Positions 35,558 through 44,480 of a DNA stretch of 64,000 nucleotides are shown here, piece after piece (within the stretch, counting starts at the first letter, position 1; the number at the start of each line of letters is the position of its first letter). The position numbers and the translations under genes are program-made. The DNA lies in assembly GCF_001590605.1 (NCBI RefSeq), contig NZ_CP014504.1:1984001-2048000 (forward strand), in the 5' to 3' direction. The notes beneath the pieces were generated by a model, which ran no database searches, was not told the DNA's origin, and was given only the letters and a program-made list of their open reading frames with translations. The DNA comes from Pedobacter cryoconitis. Its GTDB lineage: Bacteria; Bacteroidota; Bacteroidia; Sphingobacteriales; Sphingobacteriaceae.

Positions 35558-38500
35558 ATGAAAACCAATTTCAGCCTGCTCTTCTACATGAAGAAGCCAA
35601 AAAACTACTTAAAAGGCGTTGCCCCTATTTATCTGCGCATTACCGTGAACGGACTTCGTTCTGAAATTACTACCGGCCGGAGCTGTGAACCTTTACGCTG
35701 GAATTCTGGTGTAGGAAGGGCTAATGGTAATAAAGAAGAGATTAAGTCTCTGAATACTTATCTAGATCATTTACAAATCAAAGTTTATGAAGCCCACAGT
35801 CAACTAATTGAAGCAGATGAAGTCATTACTGCTGAACATCTAAGGAATAAATTTCAGGGCAAGACTGAGAAGCAGATTACGCTTATTGAAGTTTTCAAGG
35901 ATCATAATTACAAAATGGAGTCGCTAGTAGGTAGCGAGTTTAGTAAAGGTACAGCAGAACGTTATCCCACTTCATTAAAGCATACCTTAGATTTTTTGAA
36001 ATGGAAATATGATGTTGAGGATATTGAAATCAGGAAAATAGATTACACATTCATTTCAGAGTATGACTATTATTTACGTTCTGTTCGTAAATGCGCTAAT
36101 AATTCTACTGTAAAATACCTCAAAAACTTTGGTAAGATTATCCGAATTGGCCTTTCCAATGGATGGCTAACCGTAAATCCTTTTTTAAATTATAAGCCCA
36201 AAATTAAAAAGATTGATCGGGTTTATCTTAATCCAGAAGAGATTCAACTGATAACTGAAAAGAAGATGGCTACTGAAAGACTTACCTATGTCAGAGATAT
36301 TTTCCTATTCTCCTGTTATACAGGGTTGTCATATATAGATGTCAAAAATCTAAGGAAAACAGATATTATAAATGGTATAGATGGAGAGAAATGGATTTCT
36401 ATAAAAAGGCAAAAGACCAATGTGCCTTCCCGTATCCCATTATTGCTTACTGCCTCTACCCTATTAAATCAATATCATGATAACCCAATCTGCTTAAATA
36501 ACGGGATGATATTCCCTGTATTAAGTAATCAGAAGATGGATAGTTATTGTGCGCCCGTAAAGGTTGCGTAATGAATGTCTCTTTAGCAAGAGACTAGACT
36601 AGGTTCCAAGTCTACTCCCGACCGACTTATCTGGAGGGGAAACCTGATAGGGAGTGTAGCATGTCGGTTTACAGCATGGCCGCTTTAATTGCCAAAGGCG
36701 AGTGCATTGCTGGGGAGAAAGACAGACACGAGGATGAAGCCTATACTGGTTGAATGATAGTTCAGTGGGGCATGTTGAACCTGTGACGAAAGGCAGTTGT
36801 ATTGTCACACCGTAGCTATCTCAATTGACAGGTAGCCTTTGAGAGCATAGAACACCGCTACGGCACAACCGCAATAAGCGGAGAAAAGAACGAAAGTCGC
36901 ATCCGACAGTCTGTCGCGCTAACAGTCATTACGAAGCTAAACGGGGATTTCCTAAGTCGGGATGCCCATATATAAAAAAAAAAGGGCTATGTATAAAGAT
37001 ACTGAATACCCGATATGGAAACGGAGCTTCCGTAGTAGTCCGAGCAGGGTAATACCCTGTACATGGCGAAGGGAAGCAGTTGTCAACTTAATACAAACTA
37101 AGGAAAACGTGTGAGACGTATGAGAGATCCAGTGCAAGTATTAAACGCTTTATGCGAACATAGCAAAGATTCGGGCTACCGTTACCAAAGGCTCTACCGA
37201 ATTCTGTTTAATGAGGAAATGTTTTTCATCGCCTATCAGCGTAAATATGCCAATCAAGGTAATATGACGCCGGGCACCGACGGCAGAACCGTCGACAGAA
37301 TGAGCATTCACCGCATTCAGAAACTTGTGGCAAGTCTGAGAGACGAATCGTATCAGCCTCATCCTGCCCGCCGGGTGTATATACCCAAGAAGAATGGAAC
37401 GAAACGCCCGTTGGGTATTCCCTCTTTTGAGGATAAACTCGTGCAGGAAGTGGTACATATGATTCTGAAAGCCATCTATGAGGGGCAATTTGAAGACACC
37501 TCACATGGCTTCCGTCCCAACAGAAGCTGCCACACGGCATTAAGGGACATTAAGGTTACATTCAAGGGAACACGATGGTTTATTGAGGGCGATATCAAAG
37601 GTTTCTTTGATAATATCAACCATAATGTAATGATCGATATCCTCAGAGAACGTATCTCTGATGATCGTTTCCTGCGTTTAATCCGTAAGTTCCTGAATGC
37701 TGGCTATATGGAGAACTGGACATACAACAATACCTACTCAGGAACACCGCAAGGCGGAATCATTAGTCCTATCCTGGCTAACATCTACCTTGACAAGTTC
37801 GATAAGTATGTAAAACAGTATGCAGAAAGTTTCAATAAAGGCAAATCACGTAGACTAACCACTGAGTATCAGCGTAACCGGAATCAGAGAAATGCATTAC
37901 GATGGAAACTGGAAGCGGAAACGGATGAAAACAGCAAAGCTGAACTGAAATTGAAAATGGCCGAAATGCGTACGGAAATGCTGGATATTCCAGCAACAAG
38001 GGACATGGATGACACGTTCAAAAGATTGAAGTACATAAGGTATGCTGATGACTTCCTCATCGGAGTAATCGGCAGCAAGGGAGAATGTGAAAAAATCAAA
38101 GCTGATATTACCACTTTCATGAGTGAAAAACTCAAATTGGAAATGTCTGAAGAGAAGACTTTGATTACCAGCGCACAAGAACCCGCAAAATTCCTTGGAT
38201 ACGAAATCACTGCACGCCGGTCCATGGACCACACGCGTACACGATGTGGACTACAGCGCCGTCCGTGGTCAGGAACAATTGTCTTAAATTTATCTTACGA
38301 AACCGTACTTAAGCGACTTCAGTCCTATAACGCTGTGCTTATCACACAAGTAGACAGGAAACAAACGCTTAAGCCATCGTCTCGCAAGTATATGGTGAAT
38401 AGGCAAGATGCAGATATCATGGCGCAATACAATCTTGAATTGCGGGGATTCTACAACTACTATTCCATCGCAGACAACATCGGCTATCGGGGATGGAAGT

Positions 38501-39280
38501 TCAATTACTTCATGAAATATAGCATGCTCAAAACGCTCGGCCGTAAGCACAAAAGAACTGTCGGACAAATACTTGAGAAGTATAGAGACGGGACGGATGT
38601 GGTCATCCCCTATAGGGATAATAAAGGCAACGCGAAACAAAGAGTGTGGTATAATGGGGGATTCAGATGTAAACGCTTCAAAGACATCTACGAGGATAAT
38701 TATTACGACAAGGCTCCCAATACCATGTATCTTCCTGCCCCCACACTTGTGGAAAGGCTCAGAGAGAGAAAGTGTGAACTTTGCGGTGTAATGGGAGACC
38801 TCGTGATGCATCACGTACGTAACATTAATCAGCTTAAAGCTGATACCAAATGGAATGCAGTGATGATCAAACGCCATCGTAAAACACTCGCAGTCTGTCA
38901 AGGCTGTGATGCATTAATCCATAAAAGCTATGATAAGTAAAGTTATGTTGACAATGGAGAGCCGTATACATGGAGACATGTACGTACGGTTCGGGGGCGG
39001 GTTAGCAGAGACTTACCACCGCAAGGTGGCAAAGCGCTGTTGGCCTAGCCCACTGAAGGAGATAGCAGATTTTTGTGGTATTGACAAGCCAGTAACCTTT
39101 CATACTGCCAGACATACTTTTGCTACAACGATAACTTTACTAAATGGGGTTCCAATAGAAAGCGTGTCTAAAATGCTAGGACATACGAATATTCAGACCA
39201 CGCAGCATTACGCTAAAATACTTGATATAAAGGTTGGAGCTGATATGGCGCTATTGAAAAAGAAATATGCTGTGATTTAA
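35558..39280 (+). CDS. Tyrosine recombinase (CTnDOT-like integrase), split by a group II intron
   Basis: The coding sequence is 35558..36548 joined to 39054..39280, which restores one frame of 405 codons. The ATG at 35558 gives MKTNFSLLFYMKKPKNY, a usual start in Bacteroidota integrases. An arm-binding domain (about 1-95) and a SAM-like core-binding domain (about 105-205) precede the catalytic domain. The first catalytic Arg is replaced by Ser in CYTGLSYIDV, as known for IntDOT. Lys lies in IKRQKTN. His347, Arg350, His374 and the nucleophile Tyr383 are all in exon 2. Without splicing the product would stop at seven intron codons and lack four catalytic residues. Confidence 0.9.
37111..38940 (+). 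CDS. ltrA: Group II intron-encoded reverse transcriptase/maturase with HNH endonuclease
   Basis: A 609-residue LtrA-type protein. The RT domain contains GDIKGFFDNINH near 160, GTPQGGIISPILANI near 212-226 and the active-site YADD at about 311-314. A maturase (X) domain follows, and a C-terminal HNH domain has CELCG, MHHV and CQGCDALIH from about residue 555. The family helps the intron RNA splice and reverse-splice into DNA. The GTG at 37111 has an AGGA six bases upstream; an ATG at 37120 is an alternative. All key motifs are intact, so the intron could be mobile. Confidence 0.95.
   Translation: MRRMRDPVQVLNALCEHSKDSGYRYQRLYRILFNEEMFFIAYQRKYANQGNMTPGTDGRTVDRMSIHRIQKLVASLRDESYQPHPARRVYIPKKNGTKRPLGIPSFEDKLVQEVVHMILKAIYEGQFEDTSHGFRPNRSCHTALRDIKVTFKGTRWFIEGDIKGFFDNINHNVMIDILRERISDDRFLRLIRKFLNAGYMENWTYNNTYSGTPQGGIISPILANIYLDKFDKYVKQYAESFNKGKSRRLTTEYQRNRNQRNALRWKLEAETDENSKAELKLKMAEMRTEMLDIPATRDMDDTFKRLKYIRYADDFLIGVIGSKGECEKIKADITTFMSEKLKLEMSEEKTLITSAQEPAKFLGYEITARRSMDHTRTRCGLQRRPWSGTIVLNLSYETVLKRLQSYNAVLITQVDRKQTLKPSSRKYMVNRQDADIMAQYNLELRGFYNYYSIADNIGYRGWKFNYFMKYSMLKTLGRKHKRTVGQILEKYRDGTDVVIPYRDNKGNAKQRVWYNGGFRCKRFKDIYEDNYYDKAPNTMYLPAPTLVERLRERKCELCGVMGDLVMHHVRNINQLKADTKWNAVMIKRHRKTLAVCQGCDALIHKSYDK
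38959..38992 (+). ncRNA. Group II intron domain V
   Basis: A 34-nt hairpin starting GAGCCGTAT and ending ACGGTTC, with the catalytic AGC triad, a GAGA (GNRA) tetraloop in CATGGAGACATG and an internal bulge near TACGTACG. This is the catalytic core of the ribozyme. Confidence 0.93.
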
Positions 39281-39345
39281 TTTCCTAACTACACAATATA
39301 TAGTCCCAATTAGCGCTTTAGTATATGAGAGCGTTAATTTAGATG

Positions 39346-39380
39346 AGCGGAAATGGTCGGATTGATCATTTCCGCTTTCT
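39346..39380 (+). terminator. Hairpin terminator after the integrase gene
   Basis: AGCGGAAATG and CATTTCCGCT form a 10-bp perfect stem with an 11-base loop, followed by TTCTTATTT. It lies 66 bp after the integrase stop and could also serve the convergent HTH gene. Confidence 0.7.
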
Positions 39381-39427
39381 TATTTAAAAAATTCTTTGTT
39401 ACTCCTTCGAGTGAACTCAATTAAGGG

Positions 39428-39697
39428 TTATTTAGTAATAGTCTTTTTCTTAAGGATTTCACCTGATATAGGCTTATCAGGGAAAAAATCTTTAATCGAG
39501 CATTGGAGTATTTCAGCAATTTTATTCAAATGGTTGATATTATATTTATCCGGGGTCTTACTACTCTCCACGTTTCCTACAAATTTTGAACTTAATTCCA
39601 TACCCGCAGATAAATTACTCTGACTAATTTCTGCCTTCATTCTTATCTCCCGCACTTTATCTATCACGTATTGCTCTATTTTGGATATTTCGCTCAT
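39428..39697 (-). CDS. XRE-type helix-turn-helix regulator
   Basis: An 89-residue DNA-binding protein. The HTH runs at about residues 14-70: VREIRMKAEISQSNLSAGM, then SKFVGNVESSKTPDKYNINH and LNKIAEILQCSIKDFF. It probably controls the element's own genes. It is transcribed away from the rightward operon that starts at 40051; a 145-bp imperfect inverted repeat lies between the two and is a natural operator candidate. Confidence 0.88.
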   Translation of the reverse strand: MSEISKIEQYVIDKVREIRMKAEISQSNLSAGMELSSKFVGNVESSKTPDKYNINHLNKIAEILQCSIKDFFPDKPISGEILKKKTITK

Positions 39698-39823
39698 ATT
39701 CTACGAGCTAAGTAAACTATAAAAGAAAAATAAATCACCCTGATATAGCAGGGTTTGTTCTTTTTTTTATCTATATTCGATTATGAATTAAACATAACAA
39801 TAATATATTTTTAAGAGTCTTAC

Positions 39824-39968
39824 GGTTACAAAATCTGACGCCGTTAACGTAGGACAGCAGAGTAATGCCATATCTATGCGAAGATGTGCTATATTTGCGC
39901 ATTGAGATAGATGTGGGATCTGCTGTAAATCCATGTTAACGTAAGGCGTCAGAAACTTTAATGTAACC
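39824..39968. repeat. Imperfect inverted repeat of about 145 bp
   Basis: Nested matching arms occur in the same order on both sides: GGTTACA/TGTAACC (outermost), TCTGACGCC/GGCGTCAGA, GTTAACG-type palindromes, and CAGCAGA/TCTGCTG (innermost). They are separated by short unequal spacers. The centre holds a possible -7 box, TATATTTG (39890-39897, plus strand). No gene is seen in the 353 bp between 39698 and 40050. It could be an operator, a MITE-like remnant or a structured RNA leader. Confidence 0.6.
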
Positions 39969-40050
39969 ATGGTTGGCGGATTCCACATTTATCATTTTCG
40001 CCAATTTCAGACTCATTTGAATAGTTTATTAACTATAAATGAGATGATAT

Positions 40051-40947
40051 ATGGAAATGTACCCCCTATCCCCGGCAGATGAACATGCTTTCTATTTTAA
40101 GACATTCGTCAAATCACTAGTCCAAAAATTCGAACCCCAACAAGTTTTCTGCTTTTCAAAAAAGAGCCTATTAACGCAAACCGATGGTTGTTTTTTAGAC
40201 TTTAGGACTGATCACAGTAGCAATTACTGCTTACTGATCGTAACAGCGACCAATACCCGGATTGATCATGAAATCCAGGAATTTGCCAATGTTCATTATA
40301 AGTATGGCGTAATTACTATTCTTTGCCACGGCAAAGAAACTATTCTAGAGGCGATCAAGGCCAATAACAGGTTCTTCATTACGGTATATAGTACCGGACA
40401 TCTGTTGTACAGCCATGACGGTATGACCGCGCCAGATTTCCCGGTTAGGTTTACCCCTACACAGGCCGGGGTAAAAGCTAAGAAACAGTTAAGTCATCGC
40501 ATACCTTTAATTGAAGGCTTCCTGACTGGCGCCAACCAATGTCTGATCAACGGGCAATACAATGTTGGTATTTTCATGCTCCATCAGGCCGTAGAACAAT
40601 CCTGCATTGTACTGATCAGGGTTCAAATGGCATACCGTTCAGAAATCCATAATTTAAAACGTCTTTTAAACCTCTGTAAATGCTTTTCCAACAAGCCTTT
40701 TAAAACATTACTATCAGGAACCTCTGAGGATGAAAGGTTATTTGAAATTTTGATTAAAAGCTATTCGGAGGCACGTTATGGTGATCATTTCTTTGTTATA
40801 GCCGAAGATGCACGGCAGTTGTATGATAAGGTTACCGCTTTTGTAATCCTTGTCAAAGCGATGTGTAAAGCGAAAATCCAGAAACTGGAAAACGATGCCG
40901 CTTTATATAAAAGCATAGCGCAGGAAAGTGAGGCTATACATGGATAA
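40051..40947 (+). CDS. HEPN domain-containing protein
   Basis: A 298-residue protein. Residues 1-150 resemble a degenerate nucleotidyltransferase-like domain. Residues 155-285 are a helical HEPN domain with NVGIFMLHQAVEQSCIVLIR and SYSEARYGDHF. HEPN proteins are often RNases or RNA-binding partners in toxin-antitoxin and defence systems, but the RxxxxH motif is not clear here, so catalysis is doubtful. It is first in a rightward run of five genes with overlaps or short gaps. Proteins of this kind are common in Bacteroidota mobile elements. Confidence 0.7.
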   Translation: MEMYPLSPADEHAFYFKTFVKSLVQKFEPQQVFCFSKKSLLTQTDGCFLDFRTDHSSNYCLLIVTATNTRIDHEIQEFANVHYKYGVITILCHGKETILEAIKANNRFFITVYSTGHLLYSHDGMTAPDFPVRFTPTQAGVKAKKQLSHRIPLIEGFLTGANQCLINGQYNVGIFMLHQAVEQSCIVLIRVQMAYRSEIHNLKRLLNLCKCFSNKPFKTLLSGTSEDERLFEILIKSYSEARYGDHFFVIAEDARQLYDKVTAFVILVKAMCKAKIQKLENDAALYKSIAQESEAIHG

Positions 40948-41302
40948 GCCGGATATAGAAGTTTCACTTTGCAATAAGCAGTTCTTAATGCTCCCTTTTG
41001 AAAAAGGAACCAGAATCCTGCTGCGTAAAACAGTTGATCGGTATGCAAATTTAGATTCATTGCGGTTACCTAAAAATCAAGATCAGGTGCGTGTAGTCTC
41101 TTATAAAGGTGGGATCTTATTACTGGCTGTAATTGTACCGAAGGCAATAGAACAGCGTGTATCTATCAAGGTTACAGAAGATTTTCTACTGGTCAGTTAT
41201 AGTTCACATCAGGGTGAAAAATATCTCAGCTATTATGCCAGTTTATCGTTGAACTACCTGCTGTGCAAGGGTGATTCGGCAGATTTCCAAGAATTTTATT
41301 AA
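40940..41302 (+). CDS. Hypothetical protein of the five-gene operon
   Basis: No family recognised. 120 residues from the ATG at 40940, which overlaps the preceding stop by eight bases (ATGGATAA); a GTG 12 bases upstream is an alternative. The sequence is mainly beta strand in character, with no signal peptide or membrane segment. The overlap means translational coupling to the HEPN protein, so a functional link is likely (inference). Confidence 0.65.
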   Translation: MDKPDIEVSLCNKQFLMLPFEKGTRILLRKTVDRYANLDSLRLPKNQDQVRVVSYKGGILLLAVIVPKAIEQRVSIKVTEDFLLVSYSSHQGEKYLSYYASLSLNYLLCKGDSADFQEFY

Positions 41303-41314
41303 AAGCCACCCGTT

Positions 41315-41596
41315 ATGAAAATTAAGAAAATTAAAAAACAATTGAACTATCAGCCTAGTGGCCTGACAGCCGATCAAATGGAAAATCCATTACGATTGAT
41401 GTCTTATTTTTTTGCAGACTTTCCCATCCATGAGACAAGAGACAATTTATGGGAACTATACAAAGCCTGGATTTATCATTCCGCAGCATATAGAGATGAA
41501 GACTTAACAAAAAATATGATGTGCTTTTATACCCAGTTCCTGGAAATGGTCAATGCCTGTTATGTCTATGCTGAAATGACAAAACCTAAAAAATGA
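41315..41596 (+). CDS. Hypothetical small helical protein
   Basis: No family recognised. 93 residues, lysine-rich at the start (MKIKKIKKQL) and helical after residue 20, with aromatic pairs in WELYKAWIYHSAAY. It lies 12 bp after the preceding gene and 3 bp before the ATG of the next, so it is part of the same transcript. Confidence 0.6.
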   Translation: MKIKKIKKQLNYQPSGLTADQMENPLRLMSYFFADFPIHETRDNLWELYKAWIYHSAAYRDEDLTKNMMCFYTQFLEMVNACYVYAEMTKPKK

Positions 41597-41599
41597 TTG

Positions 41600-42349
41600 A
41601 TGAAACGAATTAACAAGCAACAAATCATAGTCCCTTTAGAATTTAGCGTGGCATGTGCGATATATAAAGTGGAGATGGTGGAAGTATTACAGGTTTTCGC
41701 CGACCATGTAACCCTATATGATACCATGCGTGAGGATTATTGTGAAGGGTTTTCAGAGGCCACCAGAACCGTTGGTTCTTATGTAAGGACAAAAAGGAAA
41801 CGGCCTGTGCAAAGTAAAGCCATGAAGAATTGCGGCGCATTACTCATATCCTGTCTATCAAATATTAAAGTATTGGCCACAAAAAAGGCTGGCATGACCG
41901 TTGTTAAAAGAGAGAAAACCCGCCCCCTTGTCAACGTGATTTTTGAAGCAATGGAACGGGTTTATACCATTTCAGATACCTTATACCTTGATGAATATTC
42001 CGCTATCAAATTGAACAAAGATTTTTGCGTACTCTGTGAAGCTCATAATTGTTATCCCAAGGAATTTCTGGAATATTTTATGGGCAGAATTTCAGCAGCA
42101 GATGCCCATGCCCATAAAGGGTTAAAGATCAACTATGATAATTTTACTTTCTCTTTGTTCTCCAATATAGCAGAAGGTTTTGGAGGAAATGAGCCGAAAG
42201 CCTATCGATTAACAGAACCCGAACTCAATTTCTTTGGGAGAATGGAGGAATTACATTTAGGACTCTACATCATACGTGATCTGGAGGAACGCACAAATAT
42301 TTTAAGAGAGATTTACCTCGCACACTATCTGGCTACCACTCAAAACTAA
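41600..42349 (+). CDS. Hypothetical protein with two copies of a DF-LC-F sequence module
   Basis: 249 residues from the ATG at 41600. Two segments, about 9-41 and 136-168, share the pattern [IV]xLxx[DE]Fxx[LA]C, then a [PM]xx[FV]L helix ending in FxxxVS/IS. The next gene carries a third copy. The C-terminal part contains NIAEGFGGNEPKAYRLTEPE and is helical. The function is unknown. It is the fourth gene of the operon. Confidence 0.6.
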   Translation: MKRINKQQIIVPLEFSVACAIYKVEMVEVLQVFADHVTLYDTMREDYCEGFSEATRTVGSYVRTKRKRPVQSKAMKNCGALLISCLSNIKVLATKKAGMTVVKREKTRPLVNVIFEAMERVYTISDTLYLDEYSAIKLNKDFCVLCEAHNCYPKEFLEYFMGRISAADAHAHKGLKINYDNFTFSLFSNIAEGFGGNEPKAYRLTEPELNFFGRMEELHLGLYIIRDLEERTNILREIYLAHYLATTQN

Positions 42350-42359
42350 ACTCACCTTT

Positions 42360-42737
42360 ATGGAAACAGCAATTAACGTTACCCTACCAGAAGACTTTTA
42401 CATACTTTGTAGTATTTACCAGATCAAACCAGAGGTGTTTATACAGCAATTCATCAATCAGGTTTCTTTTCCTTCTTATTTTAGTAATCCGACTGGAAGC
42501 GATTGCTGGGCAACCCTCTGCTTCCTCAATTTCATTGATGTGGAGAGTCCAAAATTTCAGGTGAATGAAGATTTGGAAATTCACTACCTAACTTTATTCA
42601 AGAAAGCGATCAGGTACAACCTTGTTACTAGCCCAGAGGACAAAGTTAAAGCTGTAAATAGTGGAAGAAAAGTTATCAGGCATTGGTTAAAAGCAGTATT
42701 AGCCGACCGCACCAAATATATAACTGATAATTTATAA
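42360..42737 (+). CDS. Hypothetical protein with one copy of the same module
   Basis: 125 residues. VTLPEDFYILCSIYQIKPEV at residues 6-25, followed by FIQQFINQVSFP, aligns with the module in the preceding protein. It is otherwise helical, without recognised domains. It lies 10 bp after the preceding stop. A further 38-codon frame (42750-42866, plus strand) follows 12 bp later but overlaps a hairpin and is doubtful. Confidence 0.6.
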   Translation: METAINVTLPEDFYILCSIYQIKPEVFIQQFINQVSFPSYFSNPTGSDCWATLCFLNFIDVESPKFQVNEDLEIHYLTLFKKAIRYNLVTSPEDKVKAVNSGRKVIRHWLKAVLADRTKYITDNL

Positions 42738-42796
42738 CAGAACAATCATATGAGAACGAGAAATAAAACAAGGGACATTTTTTCCATAGAAGCAAA

Positions 42797-42832
42797 GCGA
42801 AAACCATCGGCTATGTGCAGAGGGGTTTTCGC
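42797..42832. promoter_or_regulatory. Hairpin between the five-gene operon and mobB
   Basis: GCGAAAACC and GGTTTTCGC form a 9-bp perfect stem with an 18-base loop, between two convergent genes. It has no clear T tract, so termination is only one possibility. Confidence 0.4.
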
Positions 42833-42875
42833 AGGCCGCATTGAGCGGGGGATTTTTCACAAATAAACTCATCAA

Positions 42876-43844
42876 CTATCGGCTTATTCCCTGACTTTTC
42901 TTTTTCTTTTTTCTTCTTTTAGCTGCTTCATCGGCTGGGTTAATATTTAAACCCGGATCAAAAACTGGTTGCATCAATATTTCAAGAAAGTTTGTTACAG
43001 TTTGACCTATACTGTTAATCATTTCCGGTATGCTATGAAAATGGCCATCTGACACCCTGTTAGCCAATTCACCTGCTAAAGATTTTGAGTTAATATTCGA
43101 CTCTGCCCCAAGCATTAATGTATCTAGTTGTTCACGTTGTGCCAAAGTACCATTCTTATGGATATTTGCATAGGCCATAGTATCGTTTAATTTGCGATCA
43201 AAGCCAAAATGCTGATCAAAAACACGTTCTCCTGATTGTTTAAAAGCAACACGGTCAAATTGGCCTAATTTTTTAGAATGCTCAATATTCTTCCCTTTTG
43301 ATGTGTTCATAGGACTTAATTTGATACGATTGCTTATATCCTTTCGACTTACAATAACCTGAATGTGCATCTGTTCACCCACTTTAAGTTCACCCCGCTT
43401 TTTAAGCCCCTGTACAACTTCTTTGTCTTTGTAGCTATAGTGACGGTGGTTTTCTAGTTTTGCGTACCACAGCAGATCTTTTGAACTTTCTATTCCCGAC
43501 CGTTTGAAGTTTCGGGCATATTCATCCATGATTTTAATAGTATAAGCTTTTAATTGTTCTTTAGCTCCCAACTCTCCATACTGCTCTTTCAAATACCGGA
43601 TTTCTTTCTGGCTGGGACTAATATTGATCAAGAAGAACTTAGCATCAACCTTACTCAATTTGGCAATGTTATTATCCAATTTCCGGCAGACTTCATAGGG
43701 TTCAATATTCTGATGATTATGATTAAACCAATATTCTGCCTGGTCATTAGGATAAAATCTATTCTCCTTTTCCAGGTAATTAACCAACCCGCTACTGCTT
43801 CCTTTATTGTTAGCTATAGCACTATCGGTGATATTCAGGTACAT
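42876..43844 (-). CDS. MobB-type relaxase (DUF5712 family mobilization protein)
   Basis: A 322-residue protein. GSSSGLVNYLEKEN near residues 16-29, KFFLINISPSQKEI near 69-82 and EQMHIQVIVSRKDISNR near 157-173 are conserved in Bacteroidota MobB proteins; the histidine in MHIQVIVSRKD is a likely metal ligand. The C-terminus is strongly basic (RRKKKKK). Relaxases nick the element at oriT to start transfer. The btgA-like gene is 10 bp upstream on the same strand, as is usual for this mobilization type. Confidence 0.8.
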   Translation of the reverse strand: MYLNITDSAIANNKGSSSGLVNYLEKENRFYPNDQAEYWFNHNHQNIEPYEVCRKLDNNIAKLSKVDAKFFLINISPSQKEIRYLKEQYGELGAKEQLKAYTIKIMDEYARNFKRSGIESSKDLLWYAKLENHRHYSYKDKEVVQGLKKRGELKVGEQMHIQVIVSRKDISNRIKLSPMNTSKGKNIEHSKKLGQFDRVAFKQSGERVFDQHFGFDRKLNDTMAYANIHKNGTLAQREQLDTLMLGAESNINSKSLAGELANRVSDGHFHSIPEMINSIGQTVTNFLEILMQPVFDPGLNINPADEAAKRRKKKKKSQGISR

Positions 43845-43854
43845 AGTTATAGCG

Positions 43855-44433
43855 TTATAGGGATGAAATTTGTTTATTTATTTTAAGGATCAGCTCTTCC
43901 TTCTCTTTGCCAGAAGTCATCAAACCAAAAGAGTCTCTGACTTTTACATAGCTTTCAAAAATATAAACAAACTCTTTTTTCAATTTCTCTTTATTGTCCA
44001 GCCTGACATGAATTAGCCTGATAAGTTCATCCAGTTCTAAAAATTTGTTTATTTGCTTTTGCTGGTTGCCTAAAAGCGTGGTGTTATGATTTATTATATG
44101 AGTATTAAAAAAGTCTATTAATGTCTTTTGAGAGGTAATCATCTGCCTCACATCTGTTTTAATTGGAATCAGTAGTTCAGTTTCTTGAGTTTTGATAAAA
44201 CCGATATATTCTTTATGACTCTTTAGAAGAGTATTTTTCAATATTTCATCATTCAAGTCTAAAGGATCTTTTTTGCTCTTATAAAAATAATCGACCATTT
44301 GTATGAACAGCAATCGTTTAGGTCTTCCTAGCTTTAAGGCTGTTGTCAAAAATTTAGCATCTACGGATGCTGGGTATCTTACGGATTTTGTATTTAGATC
44401 TTCCATAGTTCGTAATTTATATCTGTTGATCAA
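43855..44433 (-). CDS. BfmA/BtgA family mobilization protein
   Basis: A 192-residue protein matching BtgA-type mobilization proteins. The N-terminal KSVRYPASVDAKFLTTALKL and GRPKRLLFIQMVDYF look like a ribbon-helix-helix region, followed by a long coiled coil. These proteins bind oriT and help the relaxase. An ATG at 44406 (MEDLNTKS) is an alternative start. Upstream lies a hairpin-rich stretch that may contain oriT. Confidence 0.75.
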   Translation of the reverse strand: MINRYKLRTMEDLNTKSVRYPASVDAKFLTTALKLGRPKRLLFIQMVDYFYKSKKDPLDLNDEILKNTLLKSHKEYIGFIKTQETELLIPIKTDVRQMITSQKTLIDFFNTHIINHNTTLLGNQQKQINKFLELDELIRLIHVRLDNKEKLKKEFVYIFESYVKVRDSFGLMTSGKEKEELILKINKQISSL

Positions 44434-44480
44434 TATTGCTGTTGATCGGGATAGCCATCTAACTGTTTGTATCGATAGTC

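Larger units (their letters stand above)
36549..39053 (+). mobile_element. Group II intron (2505 bp) inside the integrase gene
   Basis: The 5' end is GTGCGCCCGT, matching the GUGYG consensus, and the 3' end is CCCAC, giving the usual AY end. The internal reverse transcriptase frame starts about 560 bp in. A canonical 34-nt domain V is at 38959-38992, and a domain VI-like stem GGGTTAG/CTAGCCC (about 38999-39052) lies just before the 3' end. The boundaries were set by restoring the integrase frame (codons TAT TTG AAG across the junction), which agrees with both consensus ends. Confidence 0.92.

Noticed and set aside
37150..38901. Several long minus-strand frames across the intron
   Set aside because: They mirror the reverse transcriptase gene in other frames and lack known domains.
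39788..39988. 66-codon minus-strand frame in the inverted repeat
   Set aside because: It lies wholly within the mirrored repeat and ends there; the repeat explains its composition better than coding.
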